From positions 42,821-106,820 of the forward strand of contig JAVBXL010000022.1 of assembly GCA_030824575.1 (NCBI GenBank): a stretch of DNA of 64,000 bases, written 5' to 3'. A program made the position numbers and the translations under genes. The notes beneath the pieces were generated by a model. That model saw only the letters and a list, made by a program, of their open reading frames with translations, made no database searches and was not told the DNA's origin. Below are positions 44,331-53,348 of this stretch, piece by piece. This DNA is from a bacterium. GTDB lineage: Bacteria > Pseudomonadota > Alphaproteobacteria > Sphingomonadales > Sphingomonadaceae. Every line of letters starts with the position of its first letter. The stretch's first letter is position 1.

Positions 44331-44680
44331 TGGTGGCGCTGGGGGCAGCGTTACTCATGACCGGATGCACCGAAACCCCAATGAACGAGGGAGAGAACGT
44401 TTCTCGCCCTAAAATATCCGCGGCTGACGAGCGGCGCCTGGAGGGGCTTAGAAAGCAGTACAAAAACTTGAGAGCCAAGTTAAGGGTTTCAGGCGTACCC
44501 AGTTCATATTTGGAGTTGCAGCAGGACAGATACGTCATGGAGGAAGAGATCGAGCGCATCGAACCGCTCGATCTAGTGATCTTGCAGATGCACGAAGATA
44601 ATCTCGATCGAAAATTTCGTGTATCCGAGAACACGAAGCGTGCAGATCGCATCGTCAACGAGGCGAAAAGCACTCAATAA
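44309..44680 (+). CDS. Lipoprotein moron on the opposite strand
   Basis: 123 residues, read against all surrounding genes. The signal VALGAALLMTGC is a good lipobox (LMTG-C). The mature part is charged and helical (SAADERRLEGLRKQYKNLRAKL, MEEEIERIEPLDL). Base composition is visibly lower in GC than neighbouring genes. This is the classic look of a moron expressed from a prophage; envelope lipoproteins of this kind often act in superinfection exclusion. Function is inferred and no homologue is recognised. Confidence 0.7.
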   Translation: MIRGLNRLVALGAALLMTGCTETPMNEGENVSRPKISAADERRLEGLRKQYKNLRAKLRVSGVPSSYLELQQDRYVMEEEIERIEPLDLVILQMHEDNLDRKFRVSENTKRADRIVNEAKSTQ

Positions 44681-44713
44681 ATCTCGCCGCCCTTAATCCC
44701 GAAGCTGTTCCGC

Positions 44714-45217
44714 TTATTTGAACCCCTTCGCCTTGAGCTGCTTATACTGCGATGCGCCGCCCAGCGCCGTTCCCGCCATTTCGAACGCCCCGCCGACCAG
44801 CGCGCCGGTCGCCGCTTGGCGCGACGCCTTGGCCTGCGACCGATAGTTCGATCCCTCGATATCGAACCCGCGCACATTCTCCGCACCCTGCTCATAGATC
44901 CGGCTGGCATCCTCACGCGCCAGCATTTCGGTATCGGCGGTCAGGCCAGCCGCGTTGCCGAAGTTCACGTCCAGGCCGCCGCCCGCCATCGCAACGCGCT
45001 GCTGCCCCTGAAGCTGGGCGACCTTGCGATAATGCTGGAGCGCTGCGTCGCGCGTGTTGTCCTGCTCCTGCCGCGCAGATTCCGCCGACAGCCGAGCGTT
45101 CTGATCCGCGACGCGCGCCTGATAGTTCGACTGCGCGTTCGCCTGAAGCGCGCCATAGCCCGCGCCGAGGGTGGACACGGCCGTCGCGGCGATCAGCAAT
45201 GTCGTGGGCTCACACAT
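44714..45217 (-). CDS. Internal virion protein (T7 gp14-like)
   Basis: 167 residues. An N-terminal hydrophobic segment (TTLLIAATAVSTLGAGYGALQA) is followed by helical NAQSNYQARVADQNARLSAESARQE and a Gly/Ala C-terminal segment. The pattern is common to the internal core/ejection proteins of podoviruses that form the channel for DNA entry. Its start overlaps the DUF2833-type gene. Confidence 0.75.
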   Translation of the reverse strand: MCEPTTLLIAATAVSTLGAGYGALQANAQSNYQARVADQNARLSAESARQEQDNTRDAALQHYRKVAQLQGQQRVAMAGGGLDVNFGNAAGLTADTEMLAREDASRIYEQGAENVRGFDIEGSNYRSQAKASRQAATGALVGGAFEMAGTALGGASQYKQLKAKGFK

Positions 45218-45662
45218 CGCGGATCATCCAAAACTGTTGAAATGCCACGCCGCCCACCATTTGCTCCTCTGGCTCGACGGTGAAGCCCCAGGCGCGCAAG
45301 AGCCGGATCGCCTTCCCGTTAGTGCTGGACACTAGGTTCCCCGCCCACCAGCTTGAATCGACGGCACGCCGTATGAGCCCTGGCCCCCACGACCGGAGCA
45401 CGCGCCCATGACGATAGACCTCGTCCGTACCTAAAAACCACACCGTCGCGCGGCGATCGATCGCGGAAATGGTGACCGATCCGAACATCGCCTCCGGCCG
45501 ACCATTGACCAGCGCCGTCCAGCACCGATCGGACAGCATGAACCCCTGACGCAGAGCGTGCTTCACGCTATGGCCCATTGCCACGCACTCGATCCGGTCG
45601 ATAGCGCGGATGCGGCTGGCGATCGGCCCGACATGGGTGACGCGGGCGGGAACGACCTGCAC
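45210..45662 (-). CDS. DUF2833/T7 gp13-like protein with acetyltransferase-like fold
   Basis: 150 residues. PARVTHVGPIASRIRAIDRIE, FGSVTISAIDRRATVWFLG and NGKAIRLLRAWGF resemble phage internal proteins of the gp13/DUF2833 type, which share a GNAT-like fold. GTG 45662 with GGGGGG upstream is chosen; a TTG at 45674 is an alternative. A late-promoter element lies within the coding sequence. Confidence 0.65.
   Translation of the reverse strand: MQVVPARVTHVGPIASRIRAIDRIECVAMGHSVKHALRQGFMLSDRCWTALVNGRPEAMFGSVTISAIDRRATVWFLGTDEVYRHGRVLRSWGPGLIRRAVDSSWWAGNLVSSTNGKAIRLLRAWGFTVEPEEQMVGGVAFQQFWMIRDV
45331..45362 (-). promoter_or_regulatory. Phage late promoter element, copy 3
   Basis: GTCGATTCAA (45362-45353), 16 bases, then CCTAGT (45336-45331). 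Inside the DUF2833-like gene, 114 bases before the gp14-like start. Confidence 0.6.
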
Positions 45663-45663
45663 G

Positions 45664-47490
45664 TCACCCCCCAATGATCGGGTCCAGGTAAACGCCTAGC
45701 AGCGTGAGGGGCAGGGGGTCCGTCTGCTTCACATAAACCGATGCCTGGCCGCTCACGACGTTGGGCGCGTCCATCGTGAACTTGCCCTCCTTCAAAGTGT
45801 CGACCGCGCCCCATGGCTCATCGGCGCGCGTCTTTATCTCGAACAGTTGCAGCGGCTCCTCACCATCCTCACGCCCCGCACCGGCCAGGATGTTGCGGCT
45901 CTGGCGGACGTGCAGGACAATTTCGCCCGGCTGTTGCTTTCGCGCCGCGTTGGACCCGCCGCCGCCGTTGAACATGACCGGCATCGTTTGGATATCGACA
46001 TCAAACGGAATGCCGAACGTGGCTTTGCGAACCTCTCCAGCCGAAGGCGGCAGCGTGACACAGCCGTTCTGGACGGCCAGATCCTTGACCACGAACCCAT
46101 CGACCAGGCCCCAGATCGTGCGCCCCTCGAGATGATGCAGATTGCCGAACTTGTTGCGCGGCTGATCGTAATCATAGGACACGGCGCAGTCGAGAAAGCA
46201 GCAGTCAGCGATAGTGGCCCAGCGCGAAGCCGCCATGCGCTCGATGAAGGTGCGATCTACGCCGTTGATATTGCGGCGAACAACCAAATAAGTCCGATCT
46301 TCCCCATCTTCCGGTATCGAGCAACAGGATAGCACGAAGCCGTCCGTCTCGCAGAGCGTCCAGCCCCAGACCTGTTGCGCCTGCTCCCAGGTGAAAGCCA
46401 GCAGCTTGCCATCGGAGCGGACCGCCCAGATGATAGAGCGGGGCTCCTGAGCATAGCACCAGGACACGATGCGCATGCCCTCGAAGAAATGCGGCGAGAA
46501 GATCGTGACATCGTCGGATGTCAGGCCATCGACCTCGAACTTATAGTTGAGCGATCGCACGCCGCTGCCCACGGATGGCGCGTAAAACACAACAGTATCG
46601 ATCACGAGCGGGTTGAGGCGCGAGGAGCCGCGGCCGATCTGTCGGCGCACGGTGGCCGGCGGGGAGGCGGTGAGATATCCATTTTCCGCGCCACTATCGA
46701 TGCGGAACAGACTGTCCGAGGTGAGTGCGAGCAGGCTGGTTGTGCTGACGAGCTGATTGATCGCGTTCACCTGGCCTGCATTGGCAGCAAGAGCGATGCT
46801 GTCGTCGGCGCGCAGCGGGATAGACTGGTCGAAATTCTCGAACTCGGCCGCTGATCGACTGCCCCAAATAGCATTCGGACTGTTCCGCGATCGCCCAAAC
46901 ATCAGGCGCTGCTCGAAGAAAGTCACGGTCGACGGGTAGTTTCCAGCGCCCTCGAACGGGTTATAGGCCTCTGGCGGAGCGGTGCTGAGATCCGGGCCGA
47001 TATTGTCATCGACAAATTCCAGATCGCTCGTGCTTCCGATATAGCCGTAGAACGAGCTGTTGTCCGCCTTGTAGACTTTGTAGCTGGCGGCGCCGGGAAC
47101 GGCGCTCCACTCCACGAAATTATAATTCCGCTTCAGGCTAAGATCATTGTAGGCGGTGATTCCCGCGCCGGTCCACCGACTTTCAAAGCCATCCTTGTCT
47201 ACGGAGGTGACGGCATAGCCGGCGTTCTGAGGAAAATAAGCGGCGCCACCGTTTTCACTATCGGTGTTTGGCATATGCACTTCGACCGTCACTGTTCCCG
47301 GTGGCGTGATTTTTGGGCCAAAGGCGACACTTGAGAAGGACCAGGCATCATGCGCAGTGCGGGTGAGCTTGCCGACCGGGTGGTCGATATGCGCCAGATA
47401 CATCGTATCGGCCTGCTGCTCGAAATCGAGCTCCTCCAGTTCCACGCCATTATAGGGAGAGCCGGCACGGAATACACGAGATACGCCCAT
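45664..47490 (-). CDS. Tail nozzle (tubular protein B-like), C-terminal portion
   Basis: 608 residues. Phage-stabilisation/nozzle pattern: AGSPYNGVELEELDFEQQADTMYLAHIDHPVGKL at the N-terminus, then beta-rich repeats (WSAVPGAASYKVYKADNSSFYGYIG, FFEQRLMFGRSRNSPNAIWGS). In related phages these features continue in one protein from the sequence found in the preceding gene. Here the frames are split by TAATG. Confidence 0.75.
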   Translation of the reverse strand: MGVSRVFRAGSPYNGVELEELDFEQQADTMYLAHIDHPVGKLTRTAHDAWSFSSVAFGPKITPPGTVTVEVHMPNTDSENGGAAYFPQNAGYAVTSVDKDGFESRWTGAGITAYNDLSLKRNYNFVEWSAVPGAASYKVYKADNSSFYGYIGSTSDLEFVDDNIGPDLSTAPPEAYNPFEGAGNYPSTVTFFEQRLMFGRSRNSPNAIWGSRSAAEFENFDQSIPLRADDSIALAANAGQVNAINQLVSTTSLLALTSDSLFRIDSGAENGYLTASPPATVRRQIGRGSSRLNPLVIDTVVFYAPSVGSGVRSLNYKFEVDGLTSDDVTIFSPHFFEGMRIVSWCYAQEPRSIIWAVRSDGKLLAFTWEQAQQVWGWTLCETDGFVLSCCSIPEDGEDRTYLVVRRNINGVDRTFIERMAASRWATIADCCFLDCAVSYDYDQPRNKFGNLHHLEGRTIWGLVDGFVVKDLAVQNGCVTLPPSAGEVRKATFGIPFDVDIQTMPVMFNGGGGSNAARKQQPGEIVLHVRQSRNILAGAGREDGEEPLQLFEIKTRADEPWGAVDTLKEGKFTMDAPNVVSGQASVYVKQTDPLPLTLLGVYLDPIIGG

Positions 47491-48140
47491 TATGGTATTT
47501 GCTCGTTGGGACCGAGAGGGCGCCCGCCACCGCCGGTCTGGGGCGGTGGTGGCGGCTCGACAGGATCAGGGATCACGGGGTCGACCGGATCAGGGTCAGG
47601 CGTTCCTGTGCGGATGATGCCCCCGGTGCTGCCAGCATATGCTGGCATGTCGACGGTGTTGATATCGATCCGGAAATTATCGTCATCGACGACAGCGACC
47701 ACAGGGAAGAACCTGAAGTTCAACTCGTCGCCAAGCCCTCCGTAGATGCCTGACAGAAACACAACCTGACCCACCGTATAGCCATGGTGCGCGGCGGTGA
47801 CCTTTGCCTGTGACTCATTCGTTATGCCGCTGATCGCCAGCTCTTCGTTGAGCACCAAGCCGCCAGCTGCGGCGACCCGCATATATCCCTGGCCGAGCTC
47901 CAGCGCGTAAGCCTGCTCGATCGAGAATTTGAACGGCACGAGGCGGACTGGCTTGGATGCGTCATAGACTTCGGCGACAAGCCGCGTGCCCGGACGTTTG
48001 GTGACGCCGCCATATTTGAGGATGACGACATTGCGGGCCTTGCGCAGGCTTTGCGCATAGGCGTCGACATCGAACCGGCCATAGAGGTCCGGGGCGATCT
48101 CGCCTTTGCTGAATGAGGGTTGCGCGAGCCTATAGTCCAT
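47490..48140 (-). CDS. Tail nozzle, N-terminal portion
   Basis: 216 residues. RLAQPSFSKGEIAPDLYGRFDVDAYAQSL and KYGGVTKRPGTRLVAEVYD are the usual N-terminus of podovirus nozzle proteins. It ends in a Pro/Gly-rich linker (PVEPPPPPQTGGGGRP) and NEQIP-stop. In homologues I know, such a linker joins the two halves. Confidence 0.75.
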   Translation of the reverse strand: MDYRLAQPSFSKGEIAPDLYGRFDVDAYAQSLRKARNVVILKYGGVTKRPGTRLVAEVYDASKPVRLVPFKFSIEQAYALELGQGYMRVAAAGGLVLNEELAISGITNESQAKVTAAHHGYTVGQVVFLSGIYGGLGDELNFRFFPVVAVVDDDNFRIDINTVDMPAYAGSTGGIIRTGTPDPDPVDPVIPDPVEPPPPPQTGGGGRPLGPNEQIP

Positions 48141-48780
48141 CGGACATCAGCCCCATGCGCGCATACTCAACCTCACTGACATAATCGACCTGGCGGCGCG
48201 GATGGCGGTTCTCACTCTCCGCGATCGCGCGCTGCTTCGCCACCTCGGCCAGCTTGACCATGTCGCCTTTGAGGTTGCGGCTTTTCTTCAACGGCATGGC
48301 CAGCCGGGACGCAAGCTCTAGGGCGGCAGCGCGGGCAGCGAGGGTGTCAATGACGGCCGGGTCGACCACGTTGACCTGATATTCGATGATGGCGGTCGCG
48401 ACGTTGGTGTAGATCGATCCCGACGCCGCGGCGAAGGGCAGGCGACCCAGCGCATCCCAGCGCGGGAACGAATATGGGCCGACCATCGGCAGGCTTTCAA
48501 CCTGACGATCGACAGACGGGAGAACGCGGATTGCGTCCGCCATGTCGGTCGGGCGTGCATAGCGATAGAGCCATTCGCCTTTACGGTCGTTGATCTGGCC
48601 AGCGAGCGTGGTGCGGCGGATCGCCCAGTCCCAGTCGGTCCAGGTGAGCACCTCGGCAAGCACGCTGTCGTAGTGCATCCCGCAGTAGAAGGCGCTCGAC
48701 GACTTCTCGTCGATCGAGTTGATGGGATCGGCTGCTATCTCGGATAGCGCCTCGTTGCAGATGCCGACCTGTGTTGCCAT
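48130..48780 (-). CDS. Tail tubular protein A (adaptor)
   Basis: 216 residues. QVGICNEALSEIAADPINSIDE, TWTDWDWAIRRTTLA and LYRYARPTDMADAIRVL match the T7 gp11/tail tubular A family joining portal and tail. No Shine-Dalgarno sequence precedes the ATG, and the late-promoter element just upstream predicts a transcript starting almost at the ATG. Confidence 0.85.
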   Translation of the reverse strand: MATQVGICNEALSEIAADPINSIDEKSSSAFYCGMHYDSVLAEVLTWTDWDWAIRRTTLAGQINDRKGEWLYRYARPTDMADAIRVLPSVDRQVESLPMVGPYSFPRWDALGRLPFAAASGSIYTNVATAIIEYQVNVVDPAVIDTLAARAAALELASRLAMPLKKSRNLKGDMVKLAEVAKQRAIAESENRHPRRQVDYVSEVEYARMGLMSDGL

Positions 48781-48788
48781 GCGCCGGG

Positions 48789-48820
48789 TCTATGGCCGGG
48801 GGGCGCGCGGTTGAATCGAC
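48789..48820 (-). promoter_or_regulatory. Phage late promoter element, copy 4
   Basis: GTCGATTCAA (48820-48811), 16 bases, then CATAGA (48794-48789). The -10-like hexamer ends 8 bases before the tail tubular A start, so the mRNA could be leaderless. Confidence 0.7.
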
Positions 48821-48849
48821 TAGGCCGAGCGGGATAAAGCGGCGGCGAC

Positions 48850-50514
48850 CTAAAGTCGCCGCAATGTCACCTGAGCGTTATTCGCTGCAATGGTCGAATC
48901 CGAACCCGCCGACAAAGCCTGCAACGAAATGTCGAGCGTCCCGGTGCCGGTAACAGTGATCTCCGACGAGAAGTTGACCGTCCCCGATGTTCCCGCTGCA
49001 AGGTTCGAAATGGTGGCCTTGGCTTGTGTAGCATTGGTACCGAAAACCACAGTCGATGTTCCCGCCGTCTTGGCCATGACCGACACAACATTGCCTGCAG
49101 TTCCGCCTTTGTTTGCTTCAAACGAGCCAGTGACCAAATAGTGCTCGCCTTTGTAGACCACCGGCGCGGAGACGGTTTTGATCGTCGTCAGTGTTGATGC
49201 CACCGTTACGCCGGTGGCGTTCGTTCCTTCAGCAACCCGACCGTCGATCGCGTTGGGGTTGGCTGTCAGGTTCTCCGCAGCAATCGGAGCCGGACCATTG
49301 GTGTAGAGTGCACCCGACATGAGAGCGGACGCCGCCCTCGCACGATTCGTCCCGTTCGTCAGCCGGACGCCATGAGTAGCGCGCGTCATCGTCTGCACCG
49401 CCACCATGGTATCAACACTGTTCGAAACTTCGACGCCGATGAAATCGCCCGCGACATTCCAGTCGGTCGCGGAATTGATATGGATATTCTTGCCGACCTG
49501 CGCGAGGTCACAAAAATCCAGTTTGATCGACGTGGACCCTGCCGTTGAGTGCTCAATCTTATAAAACAGATTACCTTCGATTTGCGGCTGCGGGCGCTGA
49601 TAGGCGTTAACCCCGTAATCGAAGAAGTTGATATGATTGTCGATATACTGGCCACCAGGCCGTAGGCTCTCCTGCTGATCGTTGATACCGCGCCACACAC
49701 CAACGAGCTTGCTGCCGCGAACTGTCGGCCCCTCGATGTCACCATTGAAGTTGATGGCGTCCTGCGCATTGGCAACATTCGCCGCGTCAATCAGCACGTC
49801 CGAGGGGATGGAGGATAGCCCCGTGGTGCTGGTATATTCAATGCCTATGGCCATGTTGCCAAACGACGCCTTGCCCGTCACCGAGGTATTGCGCCGCCCG
49901 GTAACGTCGGGGGAGAGGATACGCGCGTTATGGATGTCTTTGAGCACGATGCCCTTCGTCCAGCCATGCGATAGAATATCATGTCCGCGCACGACCGGCG
50001 ATCTGATCCAACAGCGCGGAAGATGGCGGTTGTTATAGCTGTCCGAGGGGGCGTAAGTGACCGACAGGCCGACCCCGCTCTCCTGCCCGAGAGTGAACAA
50101 CATCAGGCTGTCGATGCGGGTGATATGGTTATAATCGTCCTGACTGATCGACGGCCCGTTGGAGCCCGAAGGAAACACCAAAGCCGAATCACCAGCCGCG
50201 TGCCAGTCGATGTCGAGGTTGGTAAAGGGAGGCAGGCTTGAGCAATAATAGCGACCGCGAAAGATGAGCATCGCGCCTTCCGCTGCTGCGGTCTGAATGG
50301 CGATTGCCATTTTTGCAGCGTTATCGGTCGAAGTGCCTGGGGTGCCAGTAAAATCCGCCACGCAGCCGAATTGCTCGGGTGTGCGGATTGCGCCGAGACG
50401 CTTGTTGACGAGATCGTCGAATAACAGCATCTCTTCTGCGTCAGACAGCGCCCTCGCCTGCCCGCCGATACCTGCCATAAGCTTGATATCGGATGCGCGT
50501 TGTGGGGTATTCAT
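48850..50514 (-). CDS. Tail spike with beta-helix region
   Basis: 554 residues; ATG 50514 follows GGAGGGCC. A short helical capsid/tail-binding head (LSDAEEMLLFDDLVNKRLGAIRTPEQFG) is followed by a pectate-lyase-like beta-helix part starting VADFTGTPGTSTDNAAKMAIAIQTAAAEG, typical of tail spikes that bind or cut polysaccharide. The C-terminal region is Thr/Ala/Gly-rich beta sandwich-like. The catalytic residues cannot be picked out. Confidence 0.75.
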   Translation of the reverse strand: MNTPQRASDIKLMAGIGGQARALSDAEEMLLFDDLVNKRLGAIRTPEQFGCVADFTGTPGTSTDNAAKMAIAIQTAAAEGAMLIFRGRYYCSSLPPFTNLDIDWHAAGDSALVFPSGSNGPSISQDDYNHITRIDSLMLFTLGQESGVGLSVTYAPSDSYNNRHLPRCWIRSPVVRGHDILSHGWTKGIVLKDIHNARILSPDVTGRRNTSVTGKASFGNMAIGIEYTSTTGLSSIPSDVLIDAANVANAQDAINFNGDIEGPTVRGSKLVGVWRGINDQQESLRPGGQYIDNHINFFDYGVNAYQRPQPQIEGNLFYKIEHSTAGSTSIKLDFCDLAQVGKNIHINSATDWNVAGDFIGVEVSNSVDTMVAVQTMTRATHGVRLTNGTNRARAASALMSGALYTNGPAPIAAENLTANPNAIDGRVAEGTNATGVTVASTLTTIKTVSAPVVYKGEHYLVTGSFEANKGGTAGNVVSVMAKTAGTSTVVFGTNATQAKATISNLAAGTSGTVNFSSEITVTGTGTLDISLQALSAGSDSTIAANNAQVTLRRL

Positions 50515-50540
50515 TCGGCCCTCCATATCCAGCCTGTAGA

Positions 50541-50571
50541 TATGGCGGGAGCACACGCCCCCGCCATATCG
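50541..50571. repeat. Inverted repeat upstream of the tail spike gene
   Basis: GATATGGCGGG and CCCGCCATATC form an 11-bp stem with a loop of about nine bases in the gap between the coiled-coil protein and the tail spike. There is no T run, so it may be an mRNA processing or stabilising structure rather than a terminator. Exact ends may be off by a base or two. Confidence 0.45.
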
Positions 50572-50572
50572 A

Positions 50573-51043
50573 TCACTTCGCCTTCGCGGCTGGTGCGGTC
50601 TTGCCCTTCTCGGCATCGGCCTTCAGAGCATCCCGCTCCTTCTCGGCCGCCTCCGCCCGCTGTGTGGCATTGTCCGCGGCGGTGTCGGCCTCGGCCAGCA
50701 GCTTCTCCGCGTCCGCCTTGTAATCGGACAGCGCCTTCTCCGCCGCGTTGGCGCGATCGGTCTCGGCCTTCAGCTTGGCGTCGAAATCATCCTGCATGCC
50801 GGCAATGATGATCTTGGCCTTGTCCGCGATCTCCTGACGGATGATGGCGATCGCGTCGTCGTTCGCACCCGGCCGGGGTGCTGGCTGCTTCTTCTCCTTT
50901 TCGATCGGCCGCCCCTGATCGTCCAGCGGCTGCATCCAGCCGCCTTCGGGCGCGTCCGTGGTGAAGAGAGCGCCGGTGTCATGCCACACGCCGTCGGGCG
51001 TCTGACCACGCGTGATCGCGCGATAGGTGCGCGCCTCGCTCAC
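50573..51043 (-). CDS. Coiled-coil virion-region protein
   Basis: 156 residues. A short N-terminal folded part (TYRAITRGQTPDGVWHDTGALFTTD) precedes a long charged coiled coil (IRQEIADKAKIIIAGMQDDFDAKLKAETDRANAAEKAL...). Such proteins next to capsid genes may be head-associated or assembly factors; no family recognised. Overlaps the cement gene stop (ATGA-type). Confidence 0.6.
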   Translation of the reverse strand: MSEARTYRAITRGQTPDGVWHDTGALFTTDAPEGGWMQPLDDQGRPIEKEKKQPAPRPGANDDAIAIIRQEIADKAKIIIAGMQDDFDAKLKAETDRANAAEKALSDYKADAEKLLAEADTAADNATQRAEAAEKERDALKADAEKGKTAPAAKAK

Positions 51044-51468
51044 AGGGCACCCGGACGGCCGGCGACGATCGCGGCAAAGACCTTGCCAGTCGTCGGGGCC
51101 GCTCCTGCTACGGTATAGTAGAGGCGGTAGTAGCGCTCGGTCGCGCCTTCCGGGATCGAGTCCGGAATACGGAACCGGTAGCCCGCCTTTAGCTCGGCCA
51201 GCAGCACGGCTTCCGACGATGCGATGGTCGTGGGCGAACCGAACGCGGGGTCATTGTCCATCTGAATCGCGCACTTGAGCGAGGTCAGATTGTTGAACTG
51301 CTCGGTCACCTGCGCCATCAGCTTGATGCCGCTGAGGCCCAGGTCACCGAACACAGCGCCCGCCCAGCCGATCGGCGTGCCATTCTCGCCGAAGTCGAGC
51401 GCGTTCGAAGGGGCGGAGGCGGTGATGGCCTGCCCTTCGCTAAGCACGCCTGCGTTATCAACCAACAT
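51040..51468 (-). CDS. Capsid cement/decoration protein (Bbp16-like)
   Basis: 142 residues. LVDNAGVLSEGQAITASAPS, SPTTIASSEAVLLAELKAGYRFRIPDSIPEGATERYYRLYYTV and a C-terminal AAIVAGRPGAL match the Bbp16-type cement proteins of BPP-1-like phages, which clamp the capsid lattice. Adjacent to the major capsid gene as expected. Confidence 0.8.
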   Translation of the reverse strand: MLVDNAGVLSEGQAITASAPSNALDFGENGTPIGWAGAVFGDLGLSGIKLMAQVTEQFNNLTSLKCAIQMDNDPAFGSPTTIASSEAVLLAELKAGYRFRIPDSIPEGATERYYRLYYTVAGAAPTTGKVFAAIVAGRPGAL

Positions 51469-51495
51469 GATATTTCTCCTATTCTACGCGGCTGA

Positions 51496-52530
51496 TCAGG
51501 CGGCCAGCGGCGCCTCGGTGTTGGTGATGCCGTCCGTTACCCGGATCGGAAGCCCGCGGAACAAGGTCACTTCCTCGCCCGCAATTTCCTTGACGGTCAA
51601 CTGGAGCGCGGGGTTGAGATCCTTGTTGCGCGACTGCTTATCGAGGATCTCGAACAGGGTGGCGTTCATGTACCAGCACGCACGAGCGCCCAGGAAAGCC
51701 GAGTTTTCGACCTCGTAATTATGCTTGGGCATGCGGGCGCGGTGATAGGCCGAAACCATGTGCTCCATGATATCGACCGTCATGCCGGCGGCGTTAGAGA
51801 CGTCGATGTTGGCGATACGCGAGTTGGCGCGATAATCCTTGATCGCCACGCCACTGTGCAGCGTGAACTGCTCTTCTTGGACGTAGCGCACGCCGCCTTC
51901 ATCGTCGGTGTCGCGCTGCTTGCCATGATCCTCGCGCTGGATGCCCATCGAGATATTCTTGGGCACGATAAGGGACGTCTGCTGTTCGCCATGGCGAATC
52001 AGCCAGATCGACGTGTTATCGGAACCGGCGCCCAGTGCGTTGATGACCTGGTTGCTGGCGTTGTTATTGCCGGTCGGCAGCGCGTTGTAATAGGACGCCA
52101 TGCCGTCGAAGCCGAGCGGGTTGGTTTTCGTGTTCCCGTTGAAGAACATGAACTCGAATTCCTGGGCGATCCCTTCCAGGTGCGGACCAGCTTCCGACAG
52201 GCGCAGCGCCGCCTCGTCGTCGGCCAGATCGAGAATGTCCTGCGGCACCTGCGACAGCGAACGGCAGAACCCAGTGGTGAACTTCTGCGATCGCGTCTGG
52301 GATTTGGTCGGCTTCACATAGCCACCGACCTTCATCCATGCCGTTTCAGGCAGGCCGACGCGCACGAGGGTTTCGTGCTCGGTGCCCTTGTTGGCGGTGA
52401 CGAACGCGCCATCGCGCATGATGACGTTATGCTGGTTCAACACCTCGGCGACCGTGCCGATCGTGCCATCCGGCCCCAGCTTCGTGCGGAGATCGGCCCA
52501 CGTAAGGGCCTGCGACGAAAGCATTACCAT
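51496..52530 (-). CDS. Major capsid protein (BPP-1 Bbp17-like)
   Basis: 344 residues with an HK97-type layout. VMLSSQALTWADLRTKLGPDG, then GTEHETLVRVGLPETAWMKVGGYV, EFEFMFFNGNT and GEEVTLFRGLPIRVTDGI at the C-terminus. The last segment and position between scaffold and cement genes identify it. ATG 52524 is a near alternative start. Confidence 0.85.
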   Translation of the reverse strand: MVMLSSQALTWADLRTKLGPDGTIGTVAEVLNQHNVIMRDGAFVTANKGTEHETLVRVGLPETAWMKVGGYVKPTKSQTRSQKFTTGFCRSLSQVPQDILDLADDEAALRLSEAGPHLEGIAQEFEFMFFNGNTKTNPLGFDGMASYYNALPTGNNNASNQVINALGAGSDNTSIWLIRHGEQQTSLIVPKNISMGIQREDHGKQRDTDDEGGVRYVQEEQFTLHSGVAIKDYRANSRIANIDVSNAAGMTVDIMEHMVSAYHRARMPKHNYEVENSAFLGARACWYMNATLFEILDKQSRNKDLNPALQLTVKEIAGEEVTLFRGLPIRVTDGITNTEAPLAA

Positions 52531-52532
52531 AT

Positions 52533-53348
52533 TTAATTACCCCTACGGTTGTTCGGATACATATCGGCCAGTGTGTCCACGACCTTCGCCCCGGCATCCG
52601 CGCGGACGAAATCACCATCCTCGCCGACCATCTCGCCGAGCCGCGCAAAGATGCGGATCATCTCGGGATGGTTGCCGAAGCCGGTTTCATTGAGGGCGGT
52701 CCGGAACTCGGACCCCTCGGGATGGCCCAGCGCGTCGAGCGCCTTGGCGGCGCTGCCCAGGCTGGCATCCCATTTGTTCCCGCCGATCTGCTCATCGGCC
52801 TTCGCGGCATCGAGCCACGCCTTGCGCTGCTGGTTGCCGCCGTCGATCAGCGTCTGGAGCGTCGCCTGCTGGGTCTTTTCCATCAGCGACTTGGCGGCGG
52901 GCAGGATCGCCTGCGCCTGGTCGTTGGACAGGCCCGCTTCCTTGAAGATCGGCGTCGCCTCGGCGAGGAGATCGGCGTCGATCGTTAGGCCCTCGGGCGG
53001 CGTGAGCTCGTATGCTTCAGGAATGACATGTGCGGGCGGGTCCTCCGGGGCCGCCGGATCAGGGTCGGCAGGAGGTGCCTTCCCGCCCAGCGCGGATTCG
53101 TCAGGTTCGTCCGGATCGGGATCGGGAGCCGGCGGCGTGACGGGATCGGCAGGCGGAGCCGCTGGATCAGCCGGTGGCGTCGCCGGATCAGCGGACGCAG
53201 GGGCAGGATCAGCAGCAGGCGCGGCTGGCGCAGGATCGGCCGGATGATCGGGCGCACGCATATAGCGGCCGACGCGCCGCTCCGCCGCCGTCATCGCGAC
53301 GCCGCTGAGCAGGCTATTCCGGAAGTTCGTCATACCGACCAGTCGCAC
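52533..53348 (-). CDS. Capsid scaffold-like protein
   Basis: 271 residues. A long Pro/Ala/Asp-rich disordered segment (residues about 30-110) is followed by a helical C-terminal part (AQAILPAAKSLMEKTQQATLQTLI...MIRIFARLGEMVGED). Layout and position before the capsid gene are those of podovirus scaffolds. The GTG at 53348 has AAGGAG seven bases upstream and overlaps the Bbp19-like gene; ATG 53333 is possible. Confidence 0.75.
   Translation of the reverse strand: MRLVGMTNFRNSLLSGVAMTAAERRVGRYMRAPDHPADPAPAAPAADPAPASADPATPPADPAAPPADPVTPPAPDPDPDEPDESALGGKAPPADPDPAAPEDPPAHVIPEAYELTPPEGLTIDADLLAEATPIFKEAGLSNDQAQAILPAAKSLMEKTQQATLQTLIDGGNQQRKAWLDAAKADEQIGGNKWDASLGSAAKALDALGHPEGSEFRTALNETGFGNHPEMIRIFARLGEMVGEDGDFVRADAGAKVVDTLADMYPNNRRGN

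Noticed and set aside
44191..44673. 160-residue Ser/Arg-rich frame opposite the lipoprotein gene
   Set aside because: The plus-strand frame has a convincing signal peptide and lipobox; this one has no motif.
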